Source of the DNA: Flavobacteriaceae bacterium YJPT1-3
Lineage (GTDB): Bacteria; Bacteroidota; Bacteroidia; Flavobacteriales; Flavobacteriaceae
Direction: 5' to 3'
Length of the DNA: 64,000 nt
Assembly: GCA_029866965.1 (NCBI GenBank)
Contig: CP123444.1
Span: 2,397,501-2,461,500 of the forward strand
Below, one piece after another: positions 34,501-43,598 of the stretch; the stretch's first letter is position 1; each line of letters opens with the position of its first letter. Position numbers and translations under genes: made by a program. The notes below the pieces were generated by a model. That model was not told where the DNA came from. It saw only the letters and a program-made list of their open reading frames with translations, and searched no databases.

Positions 34501-35430
34501 ATGAGCGAACTGAGTGTGAATCACTTATTGGGCATCAAATACCTCCAGCGCGAGGACATCGATTTGATCTTCGAAACGGCTGATCATTTTAAAGAAGTCA
34601 TCAACCGGCCCATCAAAAAAGTGCCTTCCCTTCGCGACATCACCATTGCCAATCTTTTTTTTGAAAACAGCACCCGTACCAAACTCTCCTTTGAACTCGC
34701 AGAAAAACGACTAAGCGCAGACGTCTTAAACTTCTCTGCAGCGGCCTCCTCGGTGGCCAAAGGGGAAACCCTGATCGATACGGTCAACAATATCCTCTCT
34801 ATGAAAGTGGATATGGTGGTCATGCGCCATCCCAATCCGGGAGCGGGAGTCTTTCTATCCAAACACATCCAAGCCAGCATCATCAATGCCGGCGACGGAG
34901 CCCATGAGCATCCTACGCAGGCTTTACTCGATTGTTTTTCCATTCGGGAACGACTGGGCGAAGTGGCCGGAAAGAAGGTCGTGATCGTAGGGGATATTTT
35001 GCATTCCAGAGTGGCGCTGTCCAACATCTTTGCCTTGCAGTTGCTTGGCGCGGAAGTTATGGTTTGCGGACCTAAAACCTTACTTCCCAAATACATTGAG
35101 AGTTTGGGCGTAAAAGTAGAGCTGAATCTCAGAAAGGCGCTTGAGTGGTGCGACGTGGCCAATATGCTTCGAGTACAGAACGAACGCATGGAGATCAGCT
35201 ATTTCCCGACTACCCGAGAATATGTGCAACAGTACGGTGTGAATAAAGAACTCTTGGAATCTCTCGATAAAGAAATTGTGATCATGCACCCAGGGCCCAT
35301 CAATCGGGGAGTGGAAATTACCTCAGACGTGGCTGACTCCGGGCAGGCGATCATACTCAATCAGGTAGAAAATGGCGTCGCCATTCGTATGGCTGTCATC
35401 TATCTCCTGGCTTCAAAAATTAAAAAATAA
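34501..35430 (+). CDS. pyrB: Aspartate carbamoyltransferase catalytic subunit
   Basis: 309 residues: carbamoyl phosphate loop LFFENSTRTKLSFE, GDGAHEHPTQALLDCFSIRE, VGDILHSRVA, and MHPGPINRGVEI. Second step of pyrimidine synthesis. Overlaps the next gene by 1 bp (TAATG). No pyrI regulatory-chain gene is present here. Confidence 0.95.
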   Translation: MSELSVNHLLGIKYLQREDIDLIFETADHFKEVINRPIKKVPSLRDITIANLFFENSTRTKLSFELAEKRLSADVLNFSAAASSVAKGETLIDTVNNILSMKVDMVVMRHPNPGAGVFLSKHIQASIINAGDGAHEHPTQALLDCFSIRERLGEVAGKKVVIVGDILHSRVALSNIFALQLLGAEVMVCGPKTLLPKYIESLGVKVELNLRKALEWCDVANMLRVQNERMEISYFPTTREYVQQYGVNKELLESLDKEIVIMHPGPINRGVEITSDVADSGQAIILNQVENGVAIRMAVIYLLASKIKK

Positions 35431-35765
35431 TGAAGGTTACAGAAAAAGAAAAATATACCATTCTTGGCGATGAGGAAGACGATGTCAAGGCCTTTGCCTC
35501 CTTCCTGGAATTTGTAGTCCCTAAGGGGTATCAAGATAAAAATCTGGTCATTGACCTCTTGAAATACGAAGAGCTCAGCTTACCTGAGTTGCTGGAATTC
35601 CTGGTTTTGTCCAATAAACAACGAGGGAACAAAAGATCCTTCGTCTTAGTGAACCAGGGTATCAATCACGATACGGTACCCGAAGAGATCATGGTGGTTC
35701 CCACCATGCAGGAAGCCGAAGACGTCATCGAAATGGAAGAGATCCAACGCGATCTCGGATTTTAA
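35430..35765 (+). CDS. STAS-like small protein
   Basis: 111 residues. Sequence VIDLLKYEELSLPELLEFL, RSFVLVNQGI and EIMVVPTMQEAEDVIEMEEIQRDLGF follow the STAS (anti-sigma antagonist-like) strand-helix order, but the phosphorylated serine is not obvious. Sandwiched and coupled between pyrB (1-bp overlap) and rnz (7-bp gap). It ends in a helix like an EAEDVIEMEEI tail. Role unknown; possibly modulates the neighbouring RNase Z. Confidence 0.6.
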   Translation: MKVTEKEKYTILGDEEDDVKAFASFLEFVVPKGYQDKNLVIDLLKYEELSLPELLEFLVLSNKQRGNKRSFVLVNQGINHDTVPEEIMVVPTMQEAEDVIEMEEIQRDLGF

Positions 35766-35772
35766 GCCGGTC

Positions 35773-36678
35773 ATGCGCTTAACGATCTTAGGCTGTTATT
35801 CGGCTACTCCACGGGTCATCACCAATCCAACCTCGCAGGTATTGGAACTCAACGGCCATACCTTCCTGATCGATTGCGGCGAAGGGACCCAGGTGGAATT
35901 ACGCCGACATAAGATCAAATTCAATAGCATCAGTCATGTATTTATTTCCCATTTGCACGGGGATCATTTTTTCGGACTGATGGGCGTGATCACTACCTTT
36001 AGTTTGCTGAACCGGGAGAAACCTTTGCACATCCACGGCCCTAAAGGGATTAAAGAGATCTGCCTACTGCAATTAAAGCTGTCTAAGGGGTATACGAATT
36101 ACCCCTTGTATTTCCACGAATTAACCGCAAGCACACCGGAGGTCCTGTTGGAAGACGATAAAATAATGGTGTCAACACTTCCCTTACAGCATCGCATCTA
36201 TGCCAATGGATTCCTTTTTCAGGCCCAGCCCAACGATCGCAAACTCGATGTGGTTAAGGCTGAGAAAGCAGGGGTGGATGTCGCTTATTTCCGCAAAGCG
36301 AAACAGGGTCTGGATGTGCCTAATAAAGAAGGTAAGCTAATAGCAAGCGAAGAAATTACCTCACCACCAGCACCTCCCCAGAGTTATGCATTTTGTAGCG
36401 ACACGGCTTATCATCCGCCTCTGGCTGAGCTCATCCAAGGAACTACTGTCTTATACCACGAAAGTACTTTTCAGGAAGAGCACGCTGAACTGGCTGCACC
36501 TACAGGACACAGTACCGCCAAACAGGCTGCTCAGATAGCGAAGGCTGCCGGGGTTGATCAACTTATTTTAGGTCATTATTCTACGCGTTACACCAGCCTG
36601 AAGGGCTTTAAAGAGGAAGCAGCCACTATTTTTCCTTGCGTTCACCTGGCTGAGGATGGCAAGGTCTTTCAATTCTAA
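35773..36678 (+). CDS. rnz: Ribonuclease Z
   Basis: 301 residues, metallo-beta-lactamase fold: the metal motif HLHGDHFFGL, plus FCSDTAYHPPL and LYHESTFQEEHAELAAPTGHSTAKQAAQIAKA, with the usual exosite region FQAQPNDRKLD. Cuts 3' trailers of tRNA precursors. Final gene of the pyrR operon; overlaps the convergent oxidoreductase gene by 4 bp. Confidence 0.93.
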   Translation: MRLTILGCYSATPRVITNPTSQVLELNGHTFLIDCGEGTQVELRRHKIKFNSISHVFISHLHGDHFFGLMGVITTFSLLNREKPLHIHGPKGIKEICLLQLKLSKGYTNYPLYFHELTASTPEVLLEDDKIMVSTLPLQHRIYANGFLFQAQPNDRKLDVVKAEKAGVDVAYFRKAKQGLDVPNKEGKLIASEEITSPPAPPQSYAFCSDTAYHPPLAELIQGTTVLYHESTFQEEHAELAAPTGHSTAKQAAQIAKAAGVDQLILGHYSTRYTSLKGFKEEAATIFPCVHLAEDGKVFQF

Positions 36679-38261
36679 ACGATTGCACCTAATTTTTTAT
36701 CCAGTCCGCATTTCGCCAAAAAGGCACTATTAAAAACGTCAATAGCCTCCGGTTTCAAAAGGGTATTTCGGGCTTCTATCCATTTATTGACTGCTGGTTC
36801 GCCGTACATATTCTTTACCCGCTGCGGATCGAGGATATCATTGATCTTGCCCCAATGGAGGGTATAGGGAATGTTTTCGGCTTCCAGTTTTAACCAGGCT
36901 TCCCGATAGAATTTACGTGCTGGATCACTATCTACTCCGTCCATTTCTAACACACAGGTGACTGGAAAACGGGTAAACCCGAGCAAGGCCTTAGTCCCTT
37001 TTACATAACGCATACTCAATCCCCCGGGAAAAGGATGCTGTTCATTCACTTGGAGTATGGCTTCCAAAACCCGTGGACTGTCTGTTGCGTCAACACCAAT
37101 GGCCGCACTTCCCACTTTTCCCCTAAACTTGGTGTAGTGGAACAGTTCGCGAACCGTTCCTGTTTGTGGAGGCTGGGCTTTAAAGGCCAGACCGAACATC
37201 GTATTCACCAGTTTCGGAATCAATAGTTTGGATGCGCTTCCTAGACTGTCTAAGACCGTCGAAATAATACCGAGTAGATCATCACCGTACGTAAAATCGT
37301 TAGTGCGTTCTACTACCTCATAGGGCAGTTTGTACGGCTTTTTATACATAAACTTGATGAATGCGCCTTTGTCCGCATTTTCAGGTTCAAAGCGGTGATT
37401 ATTCACCAAGACCTCAAAGTGATAGGGTGTTTTCTCCGGAGCTGCACCTGGAATATTCAACCCCGAAAAGTCTTGTTGGGTCATGGCTTTCTTGAGCGCT
37501 GCATCGTAGGGTATTTTGTCGAGTCGGTGTTCTTCAAGCAAAAAGAGCGGTTCCGTTTCGATCATCACCCCATGAATGAATCCAAAACTTCCAAAACTGA
37601 CTAAGGCCGCATAGAACAGAGCATCATCCCGAATGATATCGGCATCCAGCCAGTGGCCGAATTTCTCAGAAACCACAGGAGAGGTGGCTCGCTCCAGCCA
37701 AATGTGGGTGTTTTCTCCGGTCACCAAATGCAATCCCACCACAAAGTCTTGAATGGCGCCTACCTTAAACGCAGCACCATGGGTGCCGGTACTCAGTGCT
37801 CCGGCAATGGTTTGTCCGTTGCTCGCACCACTGGCCTTAATGGAACGGGGAGGAGACTTGGCGGCAAGTCGGTTATTGATTTCGTAAATAATGGTTCCAC
37901 ACTGCAGAAAATAAAGGTCTTCAGGGCTCTGCAGGTATTGATCATGCACGTACTCCCCACTCATGGGAAAGGAGAAGTTCAAAGAGGCGGTATCGACAAT
38001 CCCACCTTCAGTAACGCCTACCTTAGTAAACGACCAACCGCTACCCATGGCTCGCAGTTTCAGGTTATTTTGGACCGCGTGCCCGATCAACCATTGCATA
38101 TTTTTTGTGGAGGCTCTATAGCGCTCCTTGCGATTGGGAAACAAGTGTCCCTGCGGATTATACAGCTTAAACGAAGCACCCTCGACCAGTGTGTGTTCGA
38201 AATTCTCATGCTTGTTCTTCCATTTCTTAATAGGAAGTTTTTCTAATCCGGGTCTTGACAT
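36675..38261 (-). CDS. FAD-binding oxidoreductase (PCMH/lactone-oxidase type)
   Basis: 528 residues. An FAD-PCMH domain with RAMGSGWSFT (variant of R-x-x-G-x-G-H-S, the histidine replaced by W) and GASNGQTIAGALSTGTHGAAF, then a C-terminal part resembling sugar-lactone oxidases (FTRFPVTCVLEMDGVDSD, LHWGKI). No signal peptide. Substrate unknown. The missing histidine suggests non-covalent FAD, if the alignment holds. It follows the lipoprotein gene by 11 bp. Confidence 0.72.
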   Translation of the reverse strand: MSRPGLEKLPIKKWKNKHENFEHTLVEGASFKLYNPQGHLFPNRKERYRASTKNMQWLIGHAVQNNLKLRAMGSGWSFTKVGVTEGGIVDTASLNFSFPMSGEYVHDQYLQSPEDLYFLQCGTIIYEINNRLAAKSPPRSIKASGASNGQTIAGALSTGTHGAAFKVGAIQDFVVGLHLVTGENTHIWLERATSPVVSEKFGHWLDADIIRDDALFYAALVSFGSFGFIHGVMIETEPLFLLEEHRLDKIPYDAALKKAMTQQDFSGLNIPGAAPEKTPYHFEVLVNNHRFEPENADKGAFIKFMYKKPYKLPYEVVERTNDFTYGDDLLGIISTVLDSLGSASKLLIPKLVNTMFGLAFKAQPPQTGTVRELFHYTKFRGKVGSAAIGVDATDSPRVLEAILQVNEQHPFPGGLSMRYVKGTKALLGFTRFPVTCVLEMDGVDSDPARKFYREAWLKLEAENIPYTLHWGKINDILDPQRVKNMYGEPAVNKWIEARNTLLKPEAIDVFNSAFLAKCGLDKKLGAIV

Positions 38262-38272
38262 GGCTATATCCT

Positions 38273-38707
38273 TTAATCGTCCAATCCACCATCACCATCA
38301 CGAGGTCTGGTGCAGCCAAATAATACCGTACGATGGTTCACAGTACCCAGGGTTACCACGCTCAAAAGATGATCAGTCAAGGAGGTTTTGACTACCACCC
38401 AATTCATACTGCCTTCCCGACAAGGGCATTCGCAGTTGGGGCAATCAGGGCTGGTATCCACTCGCTTTTGATTAAGGCCCCAGAAATAACTCCAGCTCGA
38501 TACTTCTCTGCATTCTAAATTTTCAATGGTATCCTGATAAGGACTGGCTTCTACACGGGTACTGACGCAGCCGGTCACAGACAGATAGAGCAGCAGAAGT
38601 GCAAGGAGTTTAACTATCCTGACTTTGGATATGGCCAGGTAAAAAAACACCTTCGCGAGTCTTTTAACTCTAAGGCGAGCGAAGCGGCCAGTCATTTTTG
38701 GGCTCAT
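38273..38707 (-). CDS. Small Bor-like lipoprotein
   Basis: 144 residues: hydrophobic segment VKLLALLLLYLSVTG with lipobox cysteine at about residue 47 (TGCVSTRV). Body has SSWSYFWGLNQK, four cysteines in CPNCECPCREG, and VVVKTSLTDHLLSVVTLGTVNHRTVLFGC, a pattern resembling Bor family lipoproteins. The N-terminal region before the hydrophobic segment is long and basic, so the start may be further inside (no good ATG found). Function unknown. Confidence 0.55.
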   Translation of the reverse strand: MSPKMTGRFARLRVKRLAKVFFYLAISKVRIVKLLALLLLYLSVTGCVSTRVEASPYQDTIENLECREVSSWSYFWGLNQKRVDTSPDCPNCECPCREGSMNWVVVKTSLTDHLLSVVTLGTVNHRTVLFGCTRPRDGDGGLDD

Positions 38708-38855
38708 GGAATTTAGTTTTAGGCTAATGTAACCGGTTAAGAGATATGAGTCAAGGGGTTTTTAACTGAATTTCAACTAGTTAAGCCTTGTGAATTCTGT
38801 AGCCCTGCTTTTTTAAACTTCTCTATGATTCTTGTAAATTGCAGGGAAAAGAGTT

Positions 38856-39503
38856 ATGGCTAAAGACCTGAGTGCTTATCGAAAATCCTATGAGAAGGAC
38901 GGCCTGCGCATGGAAGACGCAAGCTCGAGTCCCTTTACTCTTTTTAAACGCTGGTTTGAAGAAGTGGAAGCAGAAGGCGGGTTGCAAGAGGCCAATGCCA
39001 TGACCGTAAGCACCATTGGTTTGGATGGGTTTCCCAAGGCGCGTATTGTTTTACTTAAGAAATTTGATGATTCCGGTTTTGTTTTCTACACGAACTATAA
39101 GAGCGAAAAGGGAAAGGCCCTGGCTCTTCATCCGGAGGTGTGCCTGAGTTTTTTCTGGCCTAATTTAGAGCGACAGGTCATCATCAAAGGAAAGGCAGAA
39201 CAAACCAGTGAAGAGGACAGCGAGTCTTATTTTCATTCTCGACCCAAAGGCAGCCAACTAGGTGCCCTGGCTTCACCCCAAAGCGAGATCATTCCTTCAC
39301 GAGCGGTTTTGGAGAAAAAATTGAAGAGCCTGGAAGAAGAATACCAGGATAAAGAATCAGTCCCCAAGCCCAAGCACTGGGGAGGCTACCGGGTTAAGCC
39401 GGAGACTTTTGAATTTTGGCAGGGGAGGCCCAATCGTTTACATGACCGTATATACTACTATCAAGACCAACACGGTTGGTCTAAAAGACGCTTAGCACCT
39501 TAA
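38856..39503 (+). CDS. pdxH: Pyridoxamine 5'-phosphate oxidase
   Basis: 215 residues: NAMTVSTIGLDGFPKARIVLLKKFD, FYTNYKSEKGKALA, RPKGSQLGALASPQS and the C-terminal FWQGRPNRLHDRI with RLAP end, all family signatures. FMN-dependent oxidase making PLP. First gene of a run with sixA and ppk1. Confidence 0.95.
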   Translation: MAKDLSAYRKSYEKDGLRMEDASSSPFTLFKRWFEEVEAEGGLQEANAMTVSTIGLDGFPKARIVLLKKFDDSGFVFYTNYKSEKGKALALHPEVCLSFFWPNLERQVIIKGKAEQTSEEDSESYFHSRPKGSQLGALASPQSEIIPSRAVLEKKLKSLEEEYQDKESVPKPKHWGGYRVKPETFEFWQGRPNRLHDRIYYYQDQHGWSKRRLAP

Positions 39504-39506
39504 TTT

Positions 39507-39992
39507 ATGAAAACACTCTATCTGGTACGCCATGCCAAATCTTCCTGGGAATATGATGTGATTGATCATCAGCGACCGCTTAATGAACGTGGACTGAGCG
39601 ATGCTCCCTTAATTGCAGCGCATGTGGCCGGGCTCATTGAAACTCCCGACCTCTTTATGAGCAGTGATGCGGTACGTGCACTGACCACCGCTAATTTCTA
39701 TGCCAAAGCATTTGGAGTTCCCACTGAAGATATTCGGCTTAATCACGATCTCTACGATTTTGACGGTCGCCAATTGGTACGCGAGGTCAAAAAACTACCC
39801 AACGCCCATGATCGTGTAATGGTTTTTGGCCATAATCACGCCATGACCTTTTTTGTGAATGAATTTGGAAGCAAACCCATTGGCAATGTGCCCACCGCGG
39901 CCTTTACCGCCATTCAGTTTGACATTGACGATTGGGAAAATTTAAACAAAGGGACTACACTGCATCACATCGCCCCTAAACAACTCAAATAA
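39507..39992 (+). CDS. SixA-like histidine phosphatase
   Basis: 161 residues with the RHG catalytic motif YLVRHAKSSWE, LNERGLSDAPL and GHNHAMTFFVN. Branch-2 style phosphohistidine phosphatases of the SixA family act on phosphorelay HPt proteins; here the target is unknown. It lies between pdxH and ppk1, with a 1-bp-tight junction (TAA-ATG) to ppk1. Confidence 0.83.
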   Translation: MKTLYLVRHAKSSWEYDVIDHQRPLNERGLSDAPLIAAHVAGLIETPDLFMSSDAVRALTTANFYAKAFGVPTEDIRLNHDLYDFDGRQLVREVKKLPNAHDRVMVFGHNHAMTFFVNEFGSKPIGNVPTAAFTAIQFDIDDWENLNKGTTLHHIAPKQLK

Positions 39993-42065
39993 ATGATCGA
40001 TACACCGGAAAACAAATATGTAAATCGGGAGCTGAGCTGGTTGCAATTCAATGCCAGGGTACTTCAGGAAGCCGGTGATAAGTCGGTGCCCTTGATTGAG
40101 CGACTTCGCTTCCTGGGTATTTTTTCAAATAATCTGGACGAATTCTTTAAGGTGCGTTACGCTACCGTAAAGCGCATCGTGGAAGCCGGTAAAAAAGGAA
40201 GGAAAGCCTTAGGGGTCTACACCGCGGAGGAACTGCTCGAAAAAATTACTGAGATCGTGATCAAGCAACAGGCAGACAGTCTCGATATTTTAGATGAGAT
40301 TCATCATTCACTGGAAGAGGAGGGCATTCATGTTCTCAACGAAAAACAGATTTCGTCAGATGTGCATCACACTTTCCTTCAGGACTTTTTTCTGGAGAAG
40401 GTCAGTCCTGCCCTGGCAACCATTGTGTTGAGTGAAAAAGTAGAATTACAACTGATTCGGGATCTGGATGCCTATTTGACCGTTAAAATGACCAAGCAGG
40501 GGACCAACGGGGCCCAGTATGCCCTGGTCGAGCTTCCCAATACCATAGATCGTTTTGTGGTCTTACCCAAGATTGATGAAAATGATTATATCATTATGCT
40601 GGATGACGTCATCCGCTACAATCTGCATGTGATCTTCAACATTTTCGAATACGATGATATCTCCGCCCATATGATCAAGATCACCCGGGATGCTGAGCTG
40701 GACATTGAGTCGGATCTGGGAAAAAGCTTTGTCGAGAAATTATCCCAAAGTGTAAAGGGTAGAGAAGATGGAGAACCGGTACGTTTTGTTTATGACCAGA
40801 GTATCGATCCAAAAACCTTGTCCTTCCTGCTAAAAAAATTGAATATCGAGAATACCGATAGTATTATTCCAGGGGGACGTTATCACAACCGAAAAGACTA
40901 TATGGATTTTCCCAGTTTGGGCCGCAATAATTTGCTGTACGAACGGGTGAAACCTTTGCCGATTAAGGGGGTTTCTTTGAACAATAGTATTTTCAAAAAG
41001 ATCGACGAGAAGGACTTTTTGCAGTACACGCCCTATCACACCTTCGCCTACGTTATTAAGTTCTTAAGGGAAGCGGCTCTGGACCCTAAAGTAAAAACGA
41101 TCAAGATCACCATTTACCGCCTGTCCAAGATCTCCCATGTGGCCAGCGCCTTGATCAATGCGGCCAAAAACGGAAAACAGGTGACCGTACAGATCGAGCT
41201 AAGAGCCCGTTTTGATGAAGAGGCCAATATGATGTACGCCAACAAGATGCAGGATGAAGGGGTCAAGCTGATTTTTGGTGTTCCAGGACTAAAAGTTCAC
41301 TCTAAAGTGTGCGTCATAGAACGTTTGGAAAAAGGTAAAATCAAACGTTACGGCTTCATCAGCACCGGTAATTTTAACGGGGTTACGGCCAGGATATACA
41401 CCGATTATACCTTGTTTACGGCCCATCAGGAAATTCTCAAGGACCTAAGCAAACTTTTTAATTTTTTCGACACCAATTACATTGTCAATAAGTATAAGCA
41501 CCTGATCATTTCCCCCCACTACGCACGGACTAGTTTTTTTCGACTTATCGATCAGGAGATCGCTAAAGCGCGTCGTGGAGAGCAGGGATACATCCGCATC
41601 AAGATCAATAGCTTTTCCAATTACCGCATGGTGGATAAGCTCTATGAGGCGAGTAGAGCAGGCGTAAAGATCCAAATGATCGTGCGTGGGATTTGCTGTC
41701 TGATACCCGGAGTGGAGGGGATGAGCGAGAATATTGAGGTGATCAGCATAGTCGATAAATTTCTGGAGCATCCCCGACTGTTTATCTTTGGAAAGGAAGG
41801 CGATGAAAAGGTCTTTATTTCTTCTTCCGACTGGATGACGCGCAACCTGGACAATCGGGTAGAGGTCACATGCCCCATTTATGACGAAGCGGTCAAGCAG
41901 GAAATTCTGGACACCTTTAATATCTGCTGGAAAGATAACGTCAAAGCCCGGGTGATCAGCAAGGCTCAGGACAATCGCTATCGACATAATTCCAGACCCG
42001 ATTTTCGCTCTCAGTTTGAGACCTATTCCTATTATCTCAATCAACTAAACGGAGGCGATGCTTAG
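39993..42065 (+). CDS. ppk1: Polyphosphate kinase 1
   Basis: 690 residues: N-terminal helical head (ENKYVNRELSWLQFNARVLQ), then two PLD-like lobes. The phosphorylated histidine is H436 in LKVHSKVCVI; the second E. coli histidine (H454) aligns with F455 in RYGFISTGNFN; the general acid-base histidine is kept in FLEHPRLFIF. It makes inorganic polyphosphate from ATP. Overlaps the ppx gene by 8 bp. Confidence 0.93.
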   Translation: MIDTPENKYVNRELSWLQFNARVLQEAGDKSVPLIERLRFLGIFSNNLDEFFKVRYATVKRIVEAGKKGRKALGVYTAEELLEKITEIVIKQQADSLDILDEIHHSLEEEGIHVLNEKQISSDVHHTFLQDFFLEKVSPALATIVLSEKVELQLIRDLDAYLTVKMTKQGTNGAQYALVELPNTIDRFVVLPKIDENDYIIMLDDVIRYNLHVIFNIFEYDDISAHMIKITRDAELDIESDLGKSFVEKLSQSVKGREDGEPVRFVYDQSIDPKTLSFLLKKLNIENTDSIIPGGRYHNRKDYMDFPSLGRNNLLYERVKPLPIKGVSLNNSIFKKIDEKDFLQYTPYHTFAYVIKFLREAALDPKVKTIKITIYRLSKISHVASALINAAKNGKQVTVQIELRARFDEEANMMYANKMQDEGVKLIFGVPGLKVHSKVCVIERLEKGKIKRYGFISTGNFNGVTARIYTDYTLFTAHQEILKDLSKLFNFFDTNYIVNKYKHLIISPHYARTSFFRLIDQEIAKARRGEQGYIRIKINSFSNYRMVDKLYEASRAGVKIQMIVRGICCLIPGVEGMSENIEVISIVDKFLEHPRLFIFGKEGDEKVFISSSDWMTRNLDNRVEVTCPIYDEAVKQEILDTFNICWKDNVKARVISKAQDNRYRHNSRPDFRSQFETYSYYLNQLNGGDA

Positions 42066-42963
42066 TATTCGAAAGTATGCCGCGATTGACATTGGCTCGA
42101 ACGCCATTCGATTGCTTATTGCTAATGTGCTGGAACAGCCCGAAAGGGAAACCCTCTTCCGGAAAAGTTCTCTGGTACGGGTTCCCATTCGCTTGGGGGC
42201 CGATGTTTTTCAGACCGGAGCGATCTCACAACATAATTTAAACCGGATGATCGATACCATGCAGGCGTTCAAATTACTGATGAACGCCCACGGGGTGGAA
42301 CGGTATCGGGCTTGCGCTACATCAGCCATGCGCGAGGCTTCTAATGGGGCTGCTTTCGCGAAAGCGATACAGGAGCAAACCGGCGTCAGTATTGACATTA
42401 TCGATGGCAATGACGAGGCCTCCATCATCTCCAATACAGACCTGGAAGTATTGATTCAAAATGAAAAGACTTACCTCTACGTCGATGTTGGAGGGGGAAG
42501 CACGGAGTTTACGCTCTACAGTGAAGGACAGGTGGTGACCTCCCGATCCTTTAAGATCGGAACGGTACGCTTACTCAAAGATCTGGTGGATCACGAAGAT
42601 TGGAAAGCGCTGGAGGATTGGATCAAAGCAGAAACCCGAAACTATGAAAAAATTGAATTGATCGGGTCTGGGGGTAATATCAATAAACTCTTCAAACTGA
42701 GTGGGACTAAAATTGGAAAACCACTGACTTATTTCTATTTGGCCTCCTACTACGAGCATTTACAGACCTTTACCTATGAAGAGCGCATCACGCAATTGGA
42801 GATGAACTCTGATCGCGCAGATGTGATCATACCGGCCACTCGCATTTACCTTTCAGCCATGAAATGGAGCAAGGCCAAAAGAATTCACGTGCCTAAGATC
42901 GGTCTGGCTGACGGGATCATTAAAAGTCTCTACCAACAGTATGACTTAAATTCAAGCCGTTAG
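42058..42963 (+). CDS. ppx: Ppx/GppA family exopolyphosphatase
   Basis: 301 residues, actin-like fold: IDIGSNAIRLLIANV, CATSAMREASNG, DGNDEASIISN, VDVGGGSTEFTLYS and GSGGNINKLFKLS. Short form lacking the C-terminal HD-like domain of E. coli Ppx. Hydrolyses polyphosphate or pppGpp; paired with ppk1 for opposing polymer turnover. Carries a perfect palindrome copy read A-F-A-K-A. Confidence 0.9.
   Translation: MLSIRKYAAIDIGSNAIRLLIANVLEQPERETLFRKSSLVRVPIRLGADVFQTGAISQHNLNRMIDTMQAFKLLMNAHGVERYRACATSAMREASNGAAFAKAIQEQTGVSIDIIDGNDEASIISNTDLEVLIQNEKTYLYVDVGGGSTEFTLYSEGQVVTSRSFKIGTVRLLKDLVDHEDWKALEDWIKAETRNYEKIELIGSGGNINKLFKLSGTKIGKPLTYFYLASYYEHLQTFTYEERITQLEMNSDRADVIIPATRIYLSAMKWSKAKRIHVPKIGLADGIIKSLYQQYDLNSSR
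42352..42365. repeat. Iterated palindrome, perfect copy 7
   Basis: GCTTTCGCGAAAGC inside ppx, read A-F-A-K-A. Confidence 0.85.
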
Positions 42964-42973
42964 TCTATTATAT

Positions 42974-43004
42974 TTTGTAGTAATCGTGGAATACTCCATT
43001 TTTG
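42974..43004 (+). promoter_or_regulatory. Promoter of the outer-membrane barrel gene
   Basis: TTTG (42974-42977), exactly 19 bp, then CATTTTTG (42997-43004), one base from TAnnTTTG. Leader about 14 nt to the ATG at 43024. Confidence 0.65.
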
Positions 43005-43023
43005 CATCACTAAATCAAAGATT

Positions 43024-43548
43024 ATGAGAAAAATAGTACTTCTACTGGTTCTGGTATTGAGTGTAACACTGGCCTCACAAGCGCAGAATGTTCGTTATGG
43101 CGTTAAAGCCGGTTTGAACTTCTCTGATTTGGATGCAGACGGCGATTTTAGTGACACGGATACGCGTATTGCTCCGGCAGTCGGTTTCTTCGCAGAAATA
43201 GGCCTTGCCGATGATTTGAAGTTTCAACCCGAATTTTTGTACTCGGCTCAAGGCGGAAAACAGGAATCGGCGCGAGTTGATTATCTACAACTTCCCTTGT
43301 TACTCAAGTACAACCTGACTAAGATCATCAACATACAACTGGGACCTCAACCCGGAATCAAGATCCACGAGTTTGAAGATGGGTATAAGAACTTTGAGTT
43401 TGCCGGACTTGGTGGGATAGGCCTTGATCTCAACGATAATTTTACCATCGAAGCCCGATACGCTTTTGGACTGTCTGACATCATTGATGCGGAAGCCATT
43501 GACGCTAAGAACCGCTACTTGCAAGTATTAGTTGCTTTCAAGTTATAA
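43024..43548 (+). CDS. Outer-membrane beta-barrel protein (porin family, PF13568-like)
   Basis: 174 residues. Signal peptide MRKIVLLLVLVLSVTLASQA, then amphipathic strands with the family opening RYGVKAGLNFSDL, EPEFLYSAQGGKQ-like turn, LQLPLLLKYNL and terminal FGLSDIIDAEAIDAKNRYLQVLVAFKL ending in aromatic/hydrophobic residues. Likely an eight-strand barrel in the outer membrane; ligand unknown. Own promoter, separate from ppx. Confidence 0.83.
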   Translation: MRKIVLLLVLVLSVTLASQAQNVRYGVKAGLNFSDLDADGDFSDTDTRIAPAVGFFAEIGLADDLKFQPEFLYSAQGGKQESARVDYLQLPLLLKYNLTKIINIQLGPQPGIKIHEFEDGYKNFEFAGLGGIGLDLNDNFTIEARYAFGLSDIIDAEAIDAKNRYLQVLVAFKL

Positions 43549-43565
43549 GGTTCAGCTTAGTTGAA

Positions 43566-43598
43566 AAGAAAAAGGCTCGCATGGCGAGCCTTTTTTTT
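43566..43598 (+). terminator. Bidirectional terminator
   Basis: AAAGGCTCGC/GCGAGCCTTT with loop ATG, A-run before and T-run after. It serves the barrel gene and overlaps the stop of the convergent miaE-like gene by 2 bp. Confidence 0.9.
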
